Source of the DNA: Carboxylicivirga mesophila
Lineage (GTDB): Bacteria; Bacteroidota; Bacteroidia; Bacteroidales; Marinilabiliaceae
Length of the DNA stretch: 64,000 nt
Reading direction: 5' to 3'
Assembly (NCBI RefSeq): GCF_018271975.1
Contig: NZ_JAGUCN010000013.1
Coordinates: 1-64,000, forward strand
In this document: positions 51,219 to 61,299 of the stretch, piece by piece
Layout: the number at the start of each line of letters is the position of its first letter
How positions within the stretch are numbered: the first letter of the stretch is position 1
Program-made: the position numbers and the translations under genes
The notes under the pieces: generated by a model
The model's database searches: none
What the model was told of the DNA's origin: nothing
Seen by the model: the letters and a program-made list of their open reading frames with translations, nothing else

Positions 51219-52364
51219 ATGCGAAACGCACCTGCCACAAATACCATACACACACATCCTGCAGCTTTTTTAATGCAGCAGTGGCAGCGTTTCTTAAGTG
51301 GCCTAGATCGAATATTAACCTTCTATGAAAGCGATAAGCAAGTGGAAGGTCTGGAATGGCATCAACAAATGCATGGTATCATTTCTCCTCTTAATATCAG
51401 CGATGAGGCCAGGCAAAAACTAAAAAGCATCTCGAAAGAAAAGATAAGCCATCAATGGTTGCGGCCCGAATTATTGCCATTTGTCAGCCAGGATGCCATA
51501 AAGCTTAATCAACTCGATTTATTCTCAGAGTCGCATTATTTGGTTTTATTGGTGCGCACCAATAAACGCGAGACAACAATTTTATCGTATCTGTTTTTCA
51601 GGAATGACTGCAGTAATTTTGGTATTTCGGGTAATCAAAGCAAATTGGAGACTTCGCATAAGGCCATTATAGGCCAAATGGCCAGTCAGTTTGCCAACAT
51701 TGCCCTTGACAATTATTATTCTGTACGTGAAGAATCAGAGAGCTTTAAGGAAGCCACCAGGAGCTTACTGAATGCCAATCAATTAGATAATACCAAGCAA
51801 ACAGAGGCCTTAAAAGAGTGGAAAAACAACTGGTTAGATACATACTTACTTGAATCAAGTCGAAGAGATGGCGTTAATTATGTTTTGTCAGAACAAGGCC
51901 GGGCTAAACTCCTTTCAGGCGAACACACTTACGAGGCATGTAAAGATGCAATTGACAAATGTATACATTACATATGTAAACTTTATAATCCAGCTACAGG
52001 TGATGAATTGATGATTGAGGCAAGCTACATTCAACTAGCCCAACAGTCAGTTCATCAACAATTATCAAAGGCTCCTTTAGCCACTAACCAACAAAACAGG
52101 GCCATGTTGATACTAGACCGCCTGGAGGATGCTGCAGCGTATTTGCAGCAGCAAGGGCAGTCCATTACCAGTGCAGATGTTGGAGCGACTATGCAAAAGC
52201 CCATATCAGCACCTGCCATCTCCGATGCATTGCGAAAAAACAGGGTGCGAATATTACAGCTATTAGAGCAGTACCCGGAGCGCTGGCCCGTTATCAGGCG
52301 CTATTTTAAACCCATAATTAACCTACGCAATAAAAATAATCACTTCTTAAGTGCCAGTGGGTAA
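51219..52364 (+). CDS. unknown protein, 381 aa
   Basis: Not recognised. No signal peptide or membrane span. The N-terminal half is mixed (FLMQQWQRFLSGLDRILTFYE, HYLVLLVRTNKRETTILSYLFFRND); the middle is helical (ESFKEATRSLLNANQLDNTKQTEAL). Near the end, LQQQGQSITSADVGATMQKPISAPAISDALRKNRVRILQLL looks like a helix-turn-helix with the pattern of a replication- or partition-associated DNA-binding domain, followed by a basic tail. A DNA-binding role, perhaps acting on the ACTTAA repeats in its own promoter, is a guess. Confidence 0.75.
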   Translation: MRNAPATNTIHTHPAAFLMQQWQRFLSGLDRILTFYESDKQVEGLEWHQQMHGIISPLNISDEARQKLKSISKEKISHQWLRPELLPFVSQDAIKLNQLDLFSESHYLVLLVRTNKRETTILSYLFFRNDCSNFGISGNQSKLETSHKAIIGQMASQFANIALDNYYSVREESESFKEATRSLLNANQLDNTKQTEALKEWKNNWLDTYLLESSRRDGVNYVLSEQGRAKLLSGEHTYEACKDAIDKCIHYICKLYNPATGDELMIEASYIQLAQQSVHQQLSKAPLATNQQNRAMLILDRLEDAAAYLQQQGQSITSADVGATMQKPISAPAISDALRKNRVRILQLLEQYPERWPVIRRYFKPIINLRNKNNHFLSASG

Positions 52365-52467
52365 AAAGTTTGATTATTCAGCATGAATGTTCATCTTGAT
52401 TAATCTTAAACAAAACTTGTGCATATGCCTCATAAGGTCTATATTTGCAATCGCAAAAGCAAAGGAT

Positions 52468-52540
52468 GACTCAGTAGCTCAGCTGGTAGAGCAACGCCCT
52501 TTTAAGGCGTGGGTCCAGGGTTCGAATCCCTGCTGAGTCA
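52468..52540 (+). tRNA. tRNA-Lys (UUU)
   Basis: All arms fold: acceptor GACTCAG/CTGAGTC, D-arm GCTC...GAGC, anticodon stem ACGCC/GGCGT with loop CTTTTAA (anticodon TTT), variable GGGTC, T-arm CAGGG-TTCGAAT-CCCTG, discriminator A. CCA is encoded next (52541-52543). A terminator follows directly. Confidence 0.97.
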
Positions 52541-52546
52541 CCAACA

Positions 52547-52572
52547 AGCTCCGTTTGACGGGGCTTTTTTTG
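52547..52572 (+). terminator. terminator of tRNA-Lys
   Basis: AGCTCCGT and ACGGGGCT pair around TTG (two G-U pairs), followed by T7. Confidence 0.8.
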
Positions 52573-52846
52573 TTTATAGACTTTGGCTACTATATAAGCT
52601 ATTAGCAGAGGTATTTACATTGGCCTATTAAAAAACTATAAAGAGCGCAGCATCCTTTTGTGAGCTTAAAACAAGCTATTATACTCCTATTAAATAATTG
52701 CCAAATGTAACCACAACTTGCTATACTAACTGCTTTAAAATGCCAAACAGAGAGGTACGCCTAACCTATTATTAGTTTACAATTGTAATTGGAGTTGCAG
52801 ATACAGGACTATGAGTGTTGTTTACTTTTGTAAATTAGCTTCGCAC
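52573..52846. other. gene-free stretch after tRNA-Lys
   Basis: No ORF and no clear RNA fold. One TAnnTTTG box (TACTTTTG at 52823-52830) points toward pyrD in antisense but lacks a -33 element. Confidence 0.4.
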
Positions 52847-52875
52847 AAAAAAAAGCCCACTATAAAGTGAGCTTA
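52847..52875 (-). terminator. terminator of the pyrK-pyrD pair
   Basis: On the minus strand AAGCTCAC and GTGGGCTT pair around TTTATA, followed by T6. Confidence 0.8.
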
Positions 52876-52898
52876 ATATCTATAAATAGTTGAAAGGT

Positions 52899-53810
52899 TT
52901 ACACCTCTAAAGCACCAACCAGGTCACTGACCCTATCAAAGCCATGCTCCTGACAGTATTGCTCCAGCCCTTCAACGATCTTAGCAGTTACACAAGGATC
53001 GATAAAATTGGCCGTACCCACCTGAATGGCAGAGGCTCCTGCCAGCATAAATTCAACTGCATCAGTGGCATTCATGATACCCCCCATACCTACAATCGGC
53101 ACCTTTACCACCTGTGATACCTGCCACACCATGCGTAAAGCAACAGGCTTCACTGCAGGACCGGATAAACCTCCCGTTACAGTGCTCAATACCGGCTTAC
53201 GGGTCTTTGCATTAACGGCCATGCCCAGCAGGGTATTAATCAGTGAGATGGAATCGGCACCAGCCCCTTCCACAGCAGCACCAATCTCCGCTATGTTCGT
53301 TACATTTGGTGATAGTTTCACCATCAGGTGCTTCTTATATACCTTACGCACTGCTTCCACCACCGATACAGCAGATGGACAGCTGGTACCAAAGGCCATC
53401 CCGCCTTCCTTCACATTCGGGCACGAAATATTCAGCTCAATACCAGGAATCTTATCCAGTTCATTCACCACCTCTGCTGTCTTGATATAGTCTTCAATGG
53501 TTGAACCAGATACATTCACCAGCATGTGCGTATCGTAATCTTTAATGCGTGGGTATATGTGATCGGCAAAGTAGTGTACGCCTTTATTTTGCAAGCCTAC
53601 AGCGTTTAACATCCCTTGTGGTGTTTCAGCCATACGCGGATAAGCATTGCCCTCGCGGTGTTCCAGTGTAGTACCTTTTACTAATACACCGCCCAAACAG
53701 CTGATATCGAAAAAATCCATGAACTCTTCACCATAGCCGAAGGTTCCGGACGCTGTCATCACCGGATTTTTTAGCTGTAATCCGTTTAAATCTATCTGTA
53801 AATCTACCAT
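52899..53810 (-). CDS. pyrD: dihydroorotate dehydrogenase, class 1B catalytic subunit
   Basis: 303 residues. [19 protein letters not shown] opens the TIM barrel. [19 protein letters not shown] holds the catalytic Cys of class 1 enzymes (SCPN). [23 protein letters not shown] and [30 protein letters not shown] bind FMN. It oxidises dihydroorotate to orotate in pyrimidine synthesis and forms a complex with PyrK, which passes electrons to NAD. It overlaps pyrK by 7 bases. Confidence 0.96.
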   Translation of the reverse strand: MVDLQIDLNGLQLKNPVMTASGTFGYGEEFMDFFDISCLGGVLVKGTTLEHREGNAYPRMAETPQGMLNAVGLQNKGVHYFADHIYPRIKDYDTHMLVNVSGSTIEDYIKTAEVVNELDKIPGIELNISCPNVKEGGMAFGTSCPSAVSVVEAVRKVYKKHLMVKLSPNVTNIAEIGAAVEGAGADSISLINTLLGMAVNAKTRKPVLSTVTGGLSGPAVKPVALRMVWQVSQVVKVPIVGMGGIMNATDAVEFMLAGASAIQVGTANFIDPCVTAKIVEGLEQYCQEHGFDRVSDLVGALEV

Positions 53811-54574
53811 TTCAAATAAGTTGAGTCAAAAACAGGACCATCCGTACAAGTACATTTATGCCCGTCAATGGTGTCAGCCACACAGCATAAACAAGCCCCA
53901 AAACCACAAGCCATATGATTTTCGAGCGACACTTCACATGTAATGTTATGGTTACGTGCATATTTGGCTACCACCTTCATCATTGCTTCCGGCCCACACG
54001 TATAAATCATATCAATCTCCGGTTCATGTGTGCGCATCACCGGGTGGTGAATCACGTAGCCTTTAGTACCTACTGAACCATCTTCGGTGGTGGTGTGCAC
54101 CTGCCCCAATGCTCTGAAAGCCTCTAAAGCAATCAGGCCTTCCTCTGTGCGTGCTCCCAGCAGGAACTGTGGTTCAATACCATTGGCCTTTAAATGGCGA
54201 CCCATAAATAATAAAGGCGCTATTCCGCAACCGCCACCTACCAGCAAAACGCGTGGCTTCTCAGGCAGTGAAAAGGAATTACCCAGCGGGTAAACTAAGT
54301 TACAATTGTCACCTTCTTTAAGCTGTCCCATCAACCTGGTGCCTTCACCAATCTCCTGTACCAGCAGTTTCATGGTGTTATTTGCTTCATCAATGTCATG
54401 AATGGAAATAGGTCGTCGGAGGAAGGTATTTGGCCCATTATCCACCCGCACTTCGACAAACTGACCTGGCATCATCGCCGGTAATTTACCAGGATGCTGC
54501 AGCGTTAAGATGACATACTCGTAATTTAAGCGTTCATTTTTAATGACCTTAAAATCATCGATGTACTTCTTCAT
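53804..54574 (-). CDS. pyrK: dihydroorotate dehydrogenase electron-transfer subunit
   Basis: 256 residues. [16 protein letters not shown] is the FAD-binding RxxS segment, [19 protein letters not shown] the NAD-binding part, and [26 protein letters not shown] holds four Cys for the 2Fe-2S cluster. The pair pyrK-pyrD shows the class 1B, NAD-linked type of enzyme. First gene of the operon; a TATCTTTG -7 box lies upstream. Confidence 0.95.
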   Translation of the reverse strand: MKKYIDDFKVIKNERLNYEYVILTLQHPGKLPAMMPGQFVEVRVDNGPNTFLRRPISIHDIDEANNTMKLLVQEIGEGTRLMGQLKEGDNCNLVYPLGNSFSLPEKPRVLLVGGGCGIAPLLFMGRHLKANGIEPQFLLGARTEEGLIALEAFRALGQVHTTTEDGSVGTKGYVIHHPVMRTHEPEIDMIYTCGPEAMMKVVAKYARNHNITCEVSLENHMACGFGACLCCVADTIDGHKCTCTDGPVFDSTYLKW

Positions 54575-54647
54575 GTATCTTTATTACAATTAATATTGCA
54601 TAAGTAAAAAGATTGCCGTTTACATTTGTAACAATCCCAAAATTGGA

Positions 54648-54655
54648 CAAAGATA
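54648..54655 (-). promoter_or_regulatory. -7 box upstream of pyrK
   Basis: On the minus strand TATCTTTG matches TAnnTTTG, 74 bases before the pyrK start. No clear TTTG at -33. Confidence 0.45.
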
Positions 54656-54842
54656 CACAAAACTGAGTAATTAATACGAATCCTCCTAGTTACATTTTGA
54701 TAAGGTACATAAATAGGCGTCTATTATCATTAGAAAAGACGATGGATAAGATATGTTTAAACCACAACACGCGTTTAAACAACATACATGCTATTATTTC
54801 CCTTTAAGTGCTTAAATGGCTATCAAAAACAGTACAGACAGC

Positions 54843-55310
54843 CTATTCAGGACGATATTCAACAAAGCTCTTATCTACATAAAAAACGATGATGCGTTCA
54901 ATGCTTTTACCATCAACTGCAGCCACGGTTTGTGCCAGATTCTGGGCAGTTTGAGGCTTTTCTAGAGGCTTATAGGCTGGTAACTCTTCTTCCTTCACCT
55001 CCTTTTTAGGCAATTTAAAGCTCTTTTTAGGATTTTCTTCAACCTGTTCCCCAGCCATAGGCATTTGTAACTGTGCCTCCTCTTTGGGGGGTGAAACAGC
55101 GTTTTTAAGCATGGTTCCTTGGCCAGTAATCAGCCAATCACCACTAATATGAGGAAAACGCCCCAGTAGTTTATTAAGAAAGTCAAGGCTGGGCTTGTTA
55201 CGACCTGATAAAATATGTGATATGCCTGAACGTTGCACACCAATGGCATCAGCGAATAATGACGGCGTTAAGCGTTCGTGTTTTATAATGGCCTCAATAC
55301 GTTCTTTCAT
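54843..55310 (-). CDS. HTH-type (Cro/CI-like) regulator
   Basis: 155 residues. The N-terminal 65 residues are an XRE-type domain: ERIEAIIKHERLTPSLFADAIGVQRSGISHILSGRNKPSLDFLNKLLGRF, then GDWLITGQGTML, a frequent Bacteroidetes form. The middle is charged and disordered (KKEVKEEELP), and the C-terminal 35 residues (KSIERIIVFYVDKSFVEYRPE) form a short strand-rich end. A transcriptional regulator, target unknown. A 1-kb gene-free region lies upstream. Confidence 0.87.
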   Translation of the reverse strand: MKERIEAIIKHERLTPSLFADAIGVQRSGISHILSGRNKPSLDFLNKLLGRFPHISGDWLITGQGTMLKNAVSPPKEEAQLQMPMAGEQVEENPKKSFKLPKKEVKEEELPAYKPLEKPQTAQNLAQTVAAVDGKSIERIIVFYVDKSFVEYRPE

Positions 55311-55319
55311 TTGTTTACA

Positions 55320-56310
55320 AGCTTAATTTAGGTTACTCTAGTATATAGTCGTTTACAAACCTAACCGATAGTACCAGTAATTCATGGTTACAACATTCAC
55401 TTTCTGTAACAGCACAAATGTAAATCATCTTCATGTAATCTACAAATGTATCCGTTATAAAACTGCACTTATCTTCCATTTATCCCTCTATAAAGACCGG
55501 TTTCTATCAATATGAATGTCTAGCACAGATTGCTTATGATGTCATGATTTAATTAATACGCCATTAATAACTATTATACAATATTTTATAGAGCATAATA
55601 TACTCTGAATATCACGCAAAATGAGCATTTAAAACACCTTAAATACAACAAGCTATCAATTTATTTACCTCTATTAGATAGGCACTTAGGCATTAAGCAA
55701 ACAACTACATCAATTAAACGCATTAACTAACAGGATTTGAGCGATATAAGCCCTAATTAATGATGATTATAAGTGGTTTGTGTATAAATATGCACAGTTT
55801 TCCTCCAGTGTATTAATGCTATACTTTATTTGAACGTTTAATAGCACTGATTTATAGTAATATAGAGACTATTTTATAGTTGTTTTAAAAGGCAGATGTT
55901 CCGATACAACTCTAAACTAATCCGGTGCATAATGTCAACAATCCCATGCATGAATTTTTCCTGATTGATTACATATGTATACACATCGGTTTATGCATTT
56001 GATTACCTATGTAACCCCAGCCCCACCCTACTACTATACACATATGTAAATTCACCTTTTATCTTACGTTAATTTGGATACATCAGTTTACTGTTACTCA
56101 TATTAACATGTAGAAATTAAACCACTCTTTATGACACAAATTGTCATAATACAAGCTACAGGTGTCTGAAAAGTCGTTTTTAATATTCCTGAATCAATAT
56201 AAGTAGCAATATAAAAATGCCATTCTCCTGCGGTTAATTATTGTTTAATACTAAACCTGTTTCTTTTTCAATTTCATATGTCGACTGAAAAAATTATTTT
56301 CGCAGGACAA
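55320..56310. other. 1-kb gene-free AT-rich region
   Basis: No credible ORF on either strand. The word ACAnATGTA recurs near 55415 (acaaatgtaaat), 55441 (acaaatgtatcc), 55972 (acatatgtatac) and 56039 (acatatgtaaat), with weaker forms between. The region separates a divergently read regulator and mntP. No yybP-ykoY-type riboswitch motif is visible before mntP. Confidence 0.5.
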
Positions 56311-56319
56311 ACATGAACA

Positions 56320-56880
56320 ATGGAAATTTTAACGCTCATCCTTCTTGCCTCTGCATTGGCAATGGACTCTTTTGCTGTTTCAATCACGGCCGGTATTTCT
56401 CTGAAACGTTTTAAGGCATCAACCATGTTGCGCATCAGTTTGATATTTGCCTTCTTTCAGGGTGTCATGCCGGTGATCGGCTGGAGCCTTGGTTTAAATT
56501 TCGTGGAGATCATTAGCAGCTACGATCATTGGGTAGTTTTCGTTCTATTGGGTATTATTGGCGGAAAGATGATTTATGAAGCTTTGCAACATCAAGAAGA
56601 AGCTCATAGCATTAACATATACAGCAACCGGACCATTTGTCTGCTTGGTATCGCCACCAGCATTGATGCCCTGGCTGTTGGCTTTAGCTTTTCATTATTG
56701 GAAGTGCATATTATCTACCCTGCGCTCATTATTGGTGTTACCACCTTTATCTTTTCCTTTGGCGGCTTAACCATTGGCCTGAAGTTAGGCAGTATTTTCC
56801 GTAGTAAAATTGAGCTGATTGGCGGAATCATACTGGTGGGTATTGGCTTTAAAGTGTTAATTGAGCATGTATTTGCATAA
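56320..56880 (+). CDS. mntP: manganese efflux pump
   Basis: 186 residues, six membrane spans. LASALAMDSFAVSITAGISLKRF and GIATSIDALAVGFSFSLLEV are the two conserved D-containing repeats of the MntP (YebN) family, and FIFSFGGLTIGLKLG belongs to it too. It exports Mn(II) across the inner membrane. No Mn riboswitch is seen upstream; start at ATG in a region without a Shine-Dalgarno site. Confidence 0.93.
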   Translation: MEILTLILLASALAMDSFAVSITAGISLKRFKASTMLRISLIFAFFQGVMPVIGWSLGLNFVEIISSYDHWVVFVLLGIIGGKMIYEALQHQEEAHSINIYSNRTICLLGIATSIDALAVGFSFSLLEVHIIYPALIIGVTTFIFSFGGLTIGLKLGSIFRSKIELIGGIILVGIGFKVLIEHVFA

Positions 56881-56910
56881 AAAAAGGATGACTTATACAA
56901 GCCATCCTTG
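56878..56910 (-). terminator. terminator of the flavodoxin gene
   Basis: On the minus strand CAAGGATG and CATCCTT pair around a 12-base loop, followed by T7. It starts at the stop codon of mntP, so it may serve both. Confidence 0.75.
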
Positions 56911-56931
56911 ACATCTAAGTGATGATAACTA

Positions 56932-57435
56932 CTACTTAAATTCTTTCTTCAGGGACTCTACCCATCTTTCAATACGCTCGTTGCTAAGAGCTGCCTGATT
57001 TTCAATATCCAGGGCCAAACCAACAAACTGCTCACCTCGTTGTGCACGACTTTCTTCAAAAGTATAACCCTCTGTGGATGTAAAACCAACAAGCTGACCT
57101 CCTCTTTCTTCCAGAAATTCGGCCATTAGGCCAATGCCATCCACAAAGTTCTCGGGATAACCTTTCTGATCACCGCCACCAAATAAGGCAAAGTTTTTAC
57201 CTTTCAGATCTTCATCCTCGATAGATGGCAAGAATTCGTCCCAATAGCTGGGCAATTCACCATCAAACCAGGTCGGCACCGCCAAAATGTAATTAGTAAA
57301 CTTCATGAAATCATCGGTGGTTGCAATATCCACATCAACGGTATCGACATCGCCCCCAAGCAGTTTCATAATCTTTTTTACCTGCTGAGCCGTTTTTACT
57401 GATCTGAAACTATAGAATATACCTGTTTTCTCCAT
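56932..57435 (-). CDS. fldA: long-chain flavodoxin
   Basis: 167 residues. TNYILAVPTWFDGELPSYWDEFLPSI (the 50s/60s loop region with Trp), FALFGGGDQKGYPENFVDGIGLM (90s loop GxGDQ) and TSTEGYTFEESRAQRGEQFVGLALD with the long-chain insertion are standard. The FMN phosphate loop, however, reads FYSFRSVKTAQ rather than the usual G-S-x-T-G-x-T. It carries electrons, perhaps for pyruvate metabolism. 17 bases after the E1 gene. Confidence 0.88.
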   Translation of the reverse strand: MEKTGIFYSFRSVKTAQQVKKIMKLLGGDVDTVDVDIATTDDFMKFTNYILAVPTWFDGELPSYWDEFLPSIEDEDLKGKNFALFGGGDQKGYPENFVDGIGLMAEFLEERGGQLVGFTSTEGYTFEESRAQRGEQFVGLALDIENQAALSNERIERWVESLKKEFK

Positions 57436-57452
57436 TTGAATAAACTCTAAAA

Positions 57453-59498
57453 TTAGTACGCTAATAGTTCTTTGGCTGCCTCCATAATTCGCTCATTATT
57501 TGGCAGAACGGCAGCTTCTAATGTCCGGTTAAAGCCAACCGGGGTAAATGTTGATCCCACACGCTTAACCGGGGCATCAAGGTATTCAAAAGCATCCGTC
57601 GTGATTTGAGCCGCAATTTCGCCACCAAAACCGCCAAATACCTTATCCTCGTGCACCACCAAGGCTTTAGAGGTCTTTTTAACAGATGCCAAAATAGCCT
57701 CTGTATCCAATGGAATAATCGAACGTAAATCAATCACTTCCACCTCTCCAAGTCCCTCTTTGGCAAGTTGCTCGGCCACTTCCACACACATGTGCGTGGT
57801 GTTACCATAAGTAAAGATGGTCATGTCTTTACCCTCGCGGCGAGTGCGTGCTTTACCAAACGGCACCTCAAAATCGTCGGGAATTGGTGTAGCCGCCTTC
57901 GGTGCGTTATAGAGTGCTTTGGGCTCCAGGAATACCGTCATCCCTTCGGAACGCATACTGGTACGCAACAATCCGGCTGCATCATCGGCATACGACGGAT
58001 ACACAATACGCACACCCGGGAACGTTGCCAGCGCACCTTCAATGGTTTGCGAGTGATAAAGGCCACCACCAATGTATCCACCCGAAGCCAGGCGCACTGT
58101 AATATTTGGTGAGAACTGCCCTTTCGTACGCCAATATTCATGCGTTGTTTCCACGAACTGCTCCATGGCCGGCCAGAAGTAGTCGGCAAACTCAGCGCCT
58201 TCAACCACCACGCGAATATTCTTATTAAAGCGCACCATACCATTGGCGGTACCCATGATAAAGTCCTCGGCAATAGGTGCATTGAACACTCGCTTCTTGC
58301 CAAACTCCTGCTGCATGCCTTTCGACACATTGAAAATACCCCCTTTATCCTTGTTGGCGATATCCTGTCCCCAGATGTAAGTATCCGGGTTATGGCGGAA
58401 TTCAGCTTTCAGCGTTTCGTTTAATCCCTGTATCAGCTTCTGTGGTTCACCATCAAAGGTGTGTGTGCCATCAGGATATTTACTTGACACATAAGGCTCT
58501 GGAAGCACAAAGTCGTGAATCGACTCGGGTGTTGGGTGCGGTGCAGCCATTCCTTTACGGTGCGCCACCTTCACTTCTGCCGCCACATCTTCCTCAATGG
58601 CCTTCAGCTCTTCCTCTGTGGCTCGCTCGTAGCGCAACAACAGACGACGATATTTTGCCAAAGGATCGTATTCTTTTACGTAACCCAACTCATTATCATC
58701 ACGATACAACTCATGACGATCGGAGTTGGAGTGCGAGTGAATACGCACACAGTTAGCCTGTACAATCACCGGTTTCTGGTTTTCTTCAGCCCATTTGGTG
58801 GCCTCCAGCATGGTGTTCATCGAATCAAATACGTCTTTACCATTACAGTACATCACACGCAGATGCTTCATACTCTCGAAGTTACGTGCAACTTTTCGGT
58901 TGGCAGTCTGGTCTTTTTTAGGTACAGAGATACCATATCCATTATCCTGAAACACGAATACAACCGGCAGCTGCTCTTTCGATGCTCCATTAATCGCTTC
59001 ATATACATAACCTTCAGATACAGATGACTCACCCTGTGAGCTAAAAGCCACCCCTTTGGCCTCGTAGGTCTTGATGGCACGAGCCACTCCAACTGCATGC
59101 AAAGTATGGTTACCAGTACATGACGATACATTGTGAATGTTCCATTCCGGTTTGGCAAAGTGGTTGGACATATGACGCCCACCACCAGCTACATCCGTAT
59201 CTTTGGAAATACCGTTGTAAATGATTTCCTCTGCTGTTAAACCAGCCGAGAGGTTGGTAATCAAATCGCGGTAGTAGGGAAACAGGTGATCTTTTGAACG
59301 GTCAAACACCTGGCCAATGGCCAGCTGAATACCATCGTGACCTGCAGCCGGTGCATGGTACGACCAGCCAATGGCCTGCTTCAGATAGTTAGGCGCCTTT
59401 TCGTCGAGGGTGCGGCCCAAAAACAGCAGGCGGTACCACTTCATCAACGTCTCCTTATCTGTTTTTTTAATGGAATGTATCTTAGGAATATCACTCAT
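57453..59498 (-). CDS. 2-oxoacid dehydrogenase E1, alpha and beta fused
   Basis: 681 residues from MSDIPKIHSI; 13 residues upstream are not part of the family. The alpha part (1-330) has YYRDLITNLSAGLTAEEI, GGRHMSNHF and the TPP site SQGESSVSEGYVYEAINGAS...VFQDNGYGIS. The beta part (350-681) has KRVFNAPIAEDFIMGTANGMV, GGYIGGGLYHSQTIEGALATFPGVRIVYPS and VEVIDLRSIIPLD. Uses TPP to decarboxylate a 2-oxoacid, probably branched-chain or pyruvate. Partner of the E2 gene 77 bases upstream. Confidence 0.92.
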   Translation of the reverse strand: MSDIPKIHSIKKTDKETLMKWYRLLFLGRTLDEKAPNYLKQAIGWSYHAPAAGHDGIQLAIGQVFDRSKDHLFPYYRDLITNLSAGLTAEEIIYNGISKDTDVAGGGRHMSNHFAKPEWNIHNVSSCTGNHTLHAVGVARAIKTYEAKGVAFSSQGESSVSEGYVYEAINGASKEQLPVVFVFQDNGYGISVPKKDQTANRKVARNFESMKHLRVMYCNGKDVFDSMNTMLEATKWAEENQKPVIVQANCVRIHSHSNSDRHELYRDDNELGYVKEYDPLAKYRRLLLRYERATEEELKAIEEDVAAEVKVAHRKGMAAPHPTPESIHDFVLPEPYVSSKYPDGTHTFDGEPQKLIQGLNETLKAEFRHNPDTYIWGQDIANKDKGGIFNVSKGMQQEFGKKRVFNAPIAEDFIMGTANGMVRFNKNIRVVVEGAEFADYFWPAMEQFVETTHEYWRTKGQFSPNITVRLASGGYIGGGLYHSQTIEGALATFPGVRIVYPSYADDAAGLLRTSMRSEGMTVFLEPKALYNAPKAATPIPDDFEVPFGKARTRREGKDMTIFTYGNTTHMCVEVAEQLAKEGLGEVEVIDLRSIIPLDTEAILASVKKTSKALVVHEDKVFGGFGGEIAAQITTDAFEYLDAPVKRVGSTFTPVGFNRTLEAAVLPNNERIMEAAKELLAY

Positions 59499-59575
59499 AT
59501 TAAAAAGTTTAAGTGTGAAGTAAAGTAATGAAGCCACTTCTGTTGCAGCTTCATTACTGCTATTGTATCAATAAA

Positions 59576-60910
59576 TTAAATCTCAGTGTTAATATCAAAG
59601 GCTTCCAGATAATCGCCAATGCGACGAAGGAATGCCCCTCCCAATGCGCCATCTACAATTCGATGATCGTAGGACAACGACAGGAACATCTTGTGGCAAA
59701 TACCAATCACATCACCCGTTGGTGTTTCAATAACAGCGGGTTTCTTTTCGATGGAGCCCGTAGCCAGAATAGCTACCTGTGGCTGATTGATAATAGGTGT
59801 ACCAATGATGTTTTTAAACGAACCGAAGTTGGTGATGGTAAATGTACCACCCTGAATATCATCAGCAGACAGCTTGTTGGCGCGTGCCTCATTAGCCAGT
59901 CGATTCACATCACCAGTTAGCCCCACCAGGTTTTTCTGATCGGCATTTTTGATGACCGGCACAATCAAATCACCCGAAGGCAATGACACGGCCATACCCA
60001 CGTTCACATTCTTGCGCAGGATAATTTTGTCACCATCTACAGAGGCATTCACCCCCGGGAAATCGCGTAATGCCTTAGCCACAGCCTCAGTAATAATTGG
60101 CATGTAAGTAATCTTCTCACCATACTTCTTCTGGAAAGCATCTTTTATTTTTGTGCGCCAAAGTACCATATTCGTCACATCTGCCTCCACCACGCTGGTT
60201 ACGTGCGGTGATACTTGCTTCGACATCACCATGTGATCGGCAATCAGCTTGCGCATACGTCCCATTTCTACAATCTCGTCATTGGCCGAAACAGACACAT
60301 TCACCTTATGTTCTTTTGGTGCCGGTGACGGTTGTGAAGCTGCAGCAGCCTGAGTAGCTGGCTGTGCAGGCGTTACAGCTACCGGCTGAGGCGCTTGTTG
60401 TCCACGGCTGGCAATGTAATTCTGCATATCAGCTTTTGTGACGCGGCCATCTTTGCCGGTGCCCGGAATCTTCTCTAACTCATCAGCACCAATCCCTTCC
60501 TGACTGGCCATGCTGCGCACCAATGGTGAATAGAAGCGATCAGAATCGGCGTTAATGGATTTAACATCTGCGGTTTCAGCAACCGGAGCTGCTACCTGAG
60601 TTGTTTCACTAGCCTGAGCGGCCGGTTGCGCGCTTGCTGCAGGAGCTTCTTCCTCAGTATCTTCGGCACCTTCTAACAGGATAACCGCTACAGGCAGGCC
60701 AACAGCCACCACATCATCCACCTGGTATTTAATCTCTTTTACTGTTCCGGCAACAGGCGACGGAATTTCAGAATCAACCTTATCGGTAGCAATCTCCAAT
60801 AACACATCATCCTCCTGAATGGTGTCACCTTCAGAAACAAACCACTTGGTAATGGTTGCCTCTTCGACACTCTCGCCCATTTTCGGCATTAAAATTTCAA
60901 ATGTTGACAT
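59576..60910 (-). CDS. 2-oxoacid dehydrogenase E2 (dihydrolipoamide acyltransferase)
   Basis: 444 residues from MSTFEILMPKMGESV. The lipoyl domain has ATDKVDSEIP with Lys44 as the lipoyl site. An Ala/Pro/Gln-rich linker follows (about 90-130). The E3-binding domain is YSPLVRSMASQEGIGADELEKIPGTGKDGRVTKADM. After a second linker, the catalytic domain ends LSYDHRIVDGALGGAFLRRI with His416 and Asp420. It moves the acyl group to CoA. A 39-residue upstream extension is probably untranslated. Confidence 0.94.
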   Translation of the reverse strand: MSTFEILMPKMGESVEEATITKWFVSEGDTIQEDDVLLEIATDKVDSEIPSPVAGTVKEIKYQVDDVVAVGLPVAVILLEGAEDTEEEAPAASAQPAAQASETTQVAAPVAETADVKSINADSDRFYSPLVRSMASQEGIGADELEKIPGTGKDGRVTKADMQNYIASRGQQAPQPVAVTPAQPATQAAAASQPSPAPKEHKVNVSVSANDEIVEMGRMRKLIADHMVMSKQVSPHVTSVVEADVTNMVLWRTKIKDAFQKKYGEKITYMPIITEAVAKALRDFPGVNASVDGDKIILRKNVNVGMAVSLPSGDLIVPVIKNADQKNLVGLTGDVNRLANEARANKLSADDIQGGTFTITNFGSFKNIIGTPIINQPQVAILATGSIEKKPAVIETPTGDVIGICHKMFLSLSYDHRIVDGALGGAFLRRIGDYLEAFDINTEI

Positions 60911-61299
60911 ATGCTTATCGTTATTTATTCTTTGTATTACTTTTAACTCAAATTTCTTATTTATATTAAATCTAAATATCGACTTTAAAACAATCTTTTT
61001 TACCAAATTGTTTTGGCCAAATTGCAATCTCTACATTACAAAATACACCTTGCTAAACAAGGATAATTCAGATTTGTTTATCCGTTTTTCTTCAAATTGT
61101 GTTAAAAACTGTCTCTGTGTTTAATAAGCCTGCAGGTAATCATCAAGTTAAGACGATATGACCACATCAGACTTTCAAAAATTACTGTGATCAATCATAC
61201 CAAATTCTTTTGTGGTCTGGTGGCTATTGACTTAATTTGGCATGCTCAAAAAAGCACGATAGATTCAAAATCATACTAATAACAACTAAAGTAACATCT

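Noticed and set aside
52468-52540. tRNA-Lys as an attachment site for the prophage or another element
   Set aside because: No repeat of the tRNA 3' end elsewhere in the window, and no integrase nearby.
53026-53490. 154-residue plus-strand ORF opposite pyrD
   Set aside because: Shadow of pyrD; no domain and Thr/Pro/Ala-biased composition.
56100-56319. Manganese riboswitch (yybP-ykoY) before mntP
   Set aside because: The conserved loop sequences of that riboswitch are not present upstream of the start.
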